Positions 61,333-64,000 of a DNA stretch of 64,000 nt are shown piece after piece (positions within the stretch are counted from its first letter, which is position 1; each line of letters opens with the position of its first letter). The DNA lies in NCBI GenBank assembly GCA_002364085.1, contig DEXK01000014.1, forward strand, positions 101,495-165,494, in the 5' to 3' direction. The DNA comes from Balneolaceae bacterium UBA3186. GTDB lineage: Bacteria; Bacteroidota; Rhodothermia; Balneolales; Balneolaceae. The notes below the pieces were generated by a model, which saw only the letters and a list, made by a program, of their open reading frames with translations, was not told where the DNA came from and did not search any database. Both the position numbers and the translations under genes were made by a program.

Positions 61333-61878
61333 TTGAGAAAACTACTCTTTTCCTTTTTTGTCATTTTCTACATCGGAATTACCAATTCTTATGCGTGTTC
61401 ATGCTCAGGAACTAGTTTTAAAAGCGCGTTGAGTTCAATAAAATCCGATACAAATAACATTCTGGTAGTTGCTGTGATTTCAGAATTCTATAAAGGCACT
61501 TATTTTGAAATGGAAGATGTGGAACTAGTGAAATTTAAAATTATCAAAGATTATTTGAATAGTTCTGAAGGTGAAAATGTTTCATTAGTTGATGGTACTG
61601 AATCTGCCTGCATTCGTGAATTTAGAAGATATAATTATTCTGTAGGTGATAGGTTCTTCTTGTTGGCAACTGAGTTGCAAGACGAGGATGGAACTAAAGC
61701 TGGCGCTTATGTTGCAGGCTTCTGTGTTGAAAGCGTCCTGAAAATCAATAAAGAAACAAATACTGTGAAGGGATTTATAAAACAGATTGATTATTGGATA
61801 AATTTGATCTTCCCTGATTATATGAGAGAATTTGAAGTTCAAGAATTGGAAAAACTCATTGAAAAAGAGATAACATAA
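61333..61878 (+). CDS. Secreted TIMP/NTR-like protein
   Basis: A 181-residue protein with a TTG start (MRKLLFSFFVIFYIGITNSYA). Signal cleavage before Cys would leave CSCSGTSFKSALSS at the mature N-terminus, the CxC start known from TIMP/NTR-like domains. Further Cys are in TESACIREF and AGFCVES, enough for two disulfides. In animals such domains inhibit metalloproteinases; in bacteria the role is unknown. The fold call is based on the Cys layout and is tentative. The gene lies after repeat copy A and 44 bp before a lipoprotein-like gene. Confidence 0.65.
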   Translation: MRKLLFSFFVIFYIGITNSYACSCSGTSFKSALSSIKSDTNNILVVAVISEFYKGTYFEMEDVELVKFKIIKDYLNSSEGENVSLVDGTESACIREFRRYNYSVGDRFFLLATELQDEDGTKAGAYVAGFCVESVLKINKETNTVKGFIKQIDYWINLIFPDYMREFEVQELEKLIEKEIT

Positions 61879-61922
61879 GTATCCAGAAACCTTTTATAAC
61901 GATACCGACATTAATCTAGTTA

Positions 61923-62441
61923 ATGAAACTCTATCCAATCTTATTCTTTTTTCTTTCAATTCTGTTCCTCCGGAATTGTGAAGAATCAAAACTTAATATC
62001 CCTCAGGAGGAGTATCAGGTATATACTTGGAAACAGATTACAACTTCTCCAGAAGTTCTTGGGAAAAAAGACACAACAGTTATCTCAGACACTTTAATAA
62101 ATGGGATTCCAATTAATTTAGATTCTCTTTCATTAAGAGCAGAATTATATTTAAAGCCCAATGAATTAAACAGAATTGTAGAGTCTGTAGATACTGTTTA
62201 TGTCGATTCTATTGGTAAATATATAACCTACTCGAATCAAGTATCTACATTGTGGTTTCAAGATGATGTGGGCTTTATCCTTTCGTTTTACTTTCATCTT
62301 AAACAAGGTTCACCTTGGTCATACCAATTAGTTGAGATTCGAAATATCGATAAAGAAGGTACAGAAATACTGAGTTATGAGCCTTTAATAGATTCTATTC
62401 AATCTTTTCGATATCAGAAACTAAACGAGCTTGAAAAGTAA
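61923..62441 (+). CDS. Hypothetical lipoprotein-like protein
   Basis: A 172-residue protein with a hydrophobic N-terminus MKLYPILFFFLSILFLRNC followed by EESKLN. The Cys is placed like a lipobox Cys, but Arg-Asn at -2/-1 is unusual. The body is beta-rich with many Asp/Ser/Thr (VDTVYVDSIGKYITYSN). I do not recognise it. It ends at repeat copy B. Confidence 0.55.
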   Translation: MKLYPILFFFLSILFLRNCEESKLNIPQEEYQVYTWKQITTSPEVLGKKDTTVISDTLINGIPINLDSLSLRAELYLKPNELNRIVESVDTVYVDSIGKYITYSNQVSTLWFQDDVGFILSFYFHLKQGSPWSYQLVEIRNIDKEGTEILSYEPLIDSIQSFRYQKLNELEK

Positions 62442-62443
62442 GT

Positions 62444-62642
62444 GTGTAGACTGTAGTCCAAGCGACTAAAAAAGTAATTTCTCGCAAGGAATTGATTTCA
62501 TATTCCGTAGGGGCAATTCATGAATTGCCCCTACGGATAGAGCGCACTGATCCGGAGTTTTTAGAACTAGCATTTTTACGAAGTTTCAACGATGTTAACT
62601 GAACGGATGAGGGAATTCTTGTTCGGGTAATGATATGTTATA
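62444..62642. repeat. Accessory-region repeat, copy B
   Basis: It matches copy A over most of its length. The central palindrome is perfect over 34 bp (62504-62537). The end GTAATGATATGTTATA matches the fragment at 59518-59567. It fills the spacer between two hypothetical genes; no coding sequence is seen in it. Confidence 0.85.
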
Positions 62643-62661
62643 CTGAAATCTAAATTCATAG

Positions 62662-63075
62662 ATGTACTTAAAACCAACACTTTTTTTAATCTTCCTCTTC
62701 TCGAGCTCATATGCTTCTGCTCAACAAATAACAGCATCTCCTGAAATTAGAGAGATTAAATCTTTTGGACATTGGGGAACAGACGATTATGAAGGAAATT
62801 ATCGTATCGTGATAATAAATAAAGGTTTTGAACATGTTTCAAGAAATGTTTATATAGAATGGATTAGTTCAGATAACGAGACCTACAAAACTGTTAAATC
62901 TATATTAGTTTCAGAAGTAAGTGGGTTTTATTCCGTTAGAATCAAAAAAGTTGATTCAAACAAAGCAGTCCTATACTTGGTCGACAGTCATTCTTTTGAA
63001 AAAAGTGAAGTTGAGATTGAACCAACCGAGCTAGGAAAATATAAAGCAAATTCTATATCGTCATGTGGATTTTAA
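62662..63075 (+). CDS. Hypothetical secreted protein
   Basis: A 137-residue protein with signal peptide MYLKPTLFLIFLFSSSYASA. The body is beta-rich with Tyr/Trp/Ser (HWGTDDYEGNYRIVIINKGF, YIEWISSDNETYKTVK) and looks like a small Ig-like fold. I do not recognise it. It is 3 bp before the next gene, so the two are coupled. Confidence 0.55.
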   Translation: MYLKPTLFLIFLFSSSYASAQQITASPEIREIKSFGHWGTDDYEGNYRIVIINKGFEHVSRNVYIEWISSDNETYKTVKSILVSEVSGFYSVRIKKVDSNKAVLYLVDSHSFEKSEVEIEPTELGKYKANSISSCGF

Positions 63076-63078
63076 ATA

Positions 63079-63312
63079 ATGTCTATAAGATTAACTAAAG
63101 AGGATTCGCTGTTTATTCTTAGCCAGGTAGAGATGCCAGAAGGTTTGAGAATAAAGCTTAAAAAGAATGAGGCTTTAAATGAAGACGAGGCTGATGATCT
63201 CAGAGAACTTTGTGCCGACAAACTTCCTCTTGTTGGTTTCAACTCAGATTATTCTGTCAATTGGAAAGGAAAGCGATTGGAGGGCCTAATTGACAAGCTT
63301 TTTATTGGATAG
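63079..63312 (+). CDS. Hypothetical small cytosolic protein
   Basis: A 77-residue charged protein (IRLTKEDSLFILSQVEMPEG, LNEDEADDLRELCADKLP). No signal or membrane segment is seen. The small acidic form and the position 3 bp after a secreted-protein gene would fit an immunity or antitoxin-like partner, but nothing in the sequence proves it. The stop overlaps a hairpin at 63311. Confidence 0.5.
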   Translation: MSIRLTKEDSLFILSQVEMPEGLRIKLKKNEALNEDEADDLRELCADKLPLVGFNSDYSVNWKGKRLEGLIDKLFIG

Positions 63313-63380
63313 CGATGGCTTTTACAAACGTTTTAACCCGAGCTTAAACATAGTATCGATATTGGGTTAATATTATCGCT
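63311..63380 (+). repeat. Two-stem inverted repeat after the small cytosolic gene
   Basis: Outer arms AGCGAT (63311-63316) and ATCGCT (63375-63380) and inner arms TTAACCC (63333-63339) and GGGTTAA (63364-63370) are perfect. The layout is like an attC site, but the AAC/GTT boxes are missing. No T run is present. Confidence 0.45.
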
Positions 63381-63491
63381 GAATTCATAGCTATCAATAA
63401 TTGTAAACATGAGCAAACTTGAATTTGTAAGTGGGATAATATTAATAGATTTGGTGTTACGGCGTTTTTAGAAAGCACTAGAGAAAGAACC

Positions 63492-63878
63492 ATGAGAAAA
63501 ATACCATATATCAGCATTTTTATACTACTAATTAGTAGTTCTTTAGCATTCGGACAAGAGACTGATCGGTTGAGGATGACTGAAGATCAAGCAAAGACAA
63601 TTCTAGCCAAAACTCTTTCAGACTCTACTCTTCATAACGTGATTGGTAAGAAACGGATCATCAAAGAAGAAGAAAAAGCAGTACAATTCGCAGAAATGGT
63701 TTTATTTAACTTTTATGACAAAGAGAAAATTCAAACTCAACAACCTTACGACATATTTGAAATTGATGGATATTGGATAATTAGCGGAACATTGCCAAAG
63801 AAAATGAGAGGTGGGACTTTTATGATAATAATCGATTCACGCAATTACCAAGTAATTAAATTGACTCATGGAAGATAA
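63492..63878 (+). CDS. NTF2-fold immunity-like protein with signal peptide
   Basis: A 128-residue protein with signal peptide MRKIPYISIFILLISSSLAFG. The C-terminal half has AVQFAEMVLFNFYDKEKIQT, then QPYDIFEIDGYWIISGTLP and GGTFMIIIDSRNYQVIKLTHG. This is the pattern of the YhhH/Imm-NTF2 family, placed among immunity proteins of polymorphic toxin systems. No toxin gene is adjacent. The signal peptide suggests that it acts in the periplasm. The family call rests on motif memory. Confidence 0.7.
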   Translation: MRKIPYISIFILLISSSLAFGQETDRLRMTEDQAKTILAKTLSDSTLHNVIGKKRIIKEEEKAVQFAEMVLFNFYDKEKIQTQQPYDIFEIDGYWIISGTLPKKMRGGTFMIIIDSRNYQVIKLTHGR

Positions 63879-63919
63879 AAAAAGACACCAACCCAACGTA
63901 AGTATCGTATGCGCGGGAT

Positions 63920-64000
63920 AAAGTAGAACCCTGCCCAAGCGAGTAAAAAAGTAATTTCTCGCAAGGAATTGATTTCATAATCCGTAGGGACAATTCATGA
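63920..64000. repeat. Accessory-region repeat, copy C (cut by the window edge)
   Basis: It matches the first 81 bp of copies A and B, including AAAGTAGA, CCAAGCGA, AAAAAGTAATTTCTCGCAAGG and the left half of the palindrome from 63981. The rest lies outside the window. Confidence 0.8.

Noticed and set aside
62444..62642. The repeat itself as an attC site
   Set aside because: It ends in GTTAT, but no matching ATAAC box or pairing arms are found at its left end.
63311..63380. Second attC site after the small cytosolic gene
   Set aside because: The two-stem layout is similar, but the AAC/GTT core boxes are absent.
61184..64000. Repeated palindromes as a CRISPR array
   Set aside because: There are only three copies, more than 1.3 kb apart, with genes between them and no cas genes.

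Overview
The window looks like chromosome from a marine-type member of the Balneolaeota/Bacteroidetes lineage (Balneola or Gracilimonas-like). The reasons are a giant secreted protein ending in a type A type IX secretion (T9SS) sorting domain with the Asn-Pro-Phe-Asn-Pro motif, a PorE-like TPR/PD40/OmpA protein, membrane-tethered LuxR regulators, DUF4199 and DUF4956 proteins, split secD and secF, low GC, few strong Shine-Dalgarno sequences and several TTG starts. The exact taxon is inferred, not shown.

Layout. 1-6004: a partial pdxJ on the minus strand, an NlpC/P60 lipoprotein, then a signalling run: a four-PAS histidine kinase, a stand-alone receiver, and a receiver-GAF-HisKA_2 protein whose ATPase half looks dead. 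6019-9128: divergent GlmU-like and GlmS genes for UDP-GlcNAc supply. 9129-19513: an orphan Hpt protein, housekeeping genes (IDH-like, Mpg, YceI, YihY/BrkB), and a minus-strand operon of DUF4956, an HlyD-like adaptor, a TolC-like protein and an SDR. 19641-31134: mutS, a GntR regulator, an SF1 helicase, class II DAHP synthase, a receiver-adenylate cyclase and uvrA. 31222-43402: a beta-propeller sensor kinase with its LuxR response regulator, then the PorE-like gene divergent from the T9SS cargo. An 18-bp palindrome (ATACCC-N6-GGGTAT) sits in front of the regulator gene and recurs in the divergent region, which suggests one regulon. 43489-59475: secD, secF, a STAS protein, purA, an M14 peptidase, a minus-strand run of small genes under a tethered LuxR protein, an M29 aminopeptidase, an orphan ABC ATPase, and an acidic protein next to a biotin-dependent carboxyltransferase.

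59476-64000 is an accessory region. It is visibly AT-rich and holds short genes of narrow type: a HEPN-like protein, a small tyrosine phosphatase, a TIMP/NTR-like secreted protein and an NTF2-fold immunity-like protein. It contains a well-formed integron attC-like site with a matching core site 5' of the preceding gene, a second diverged copy of the pccB 3' end, and three copies of a roughly 195-bp repeat built round a 34-bp palindrome. No integrase, transposase, CRISPR array, rRNA or tRNA was seen in the window.

All family assignments are from reading the proteins by eye; no database search was run.
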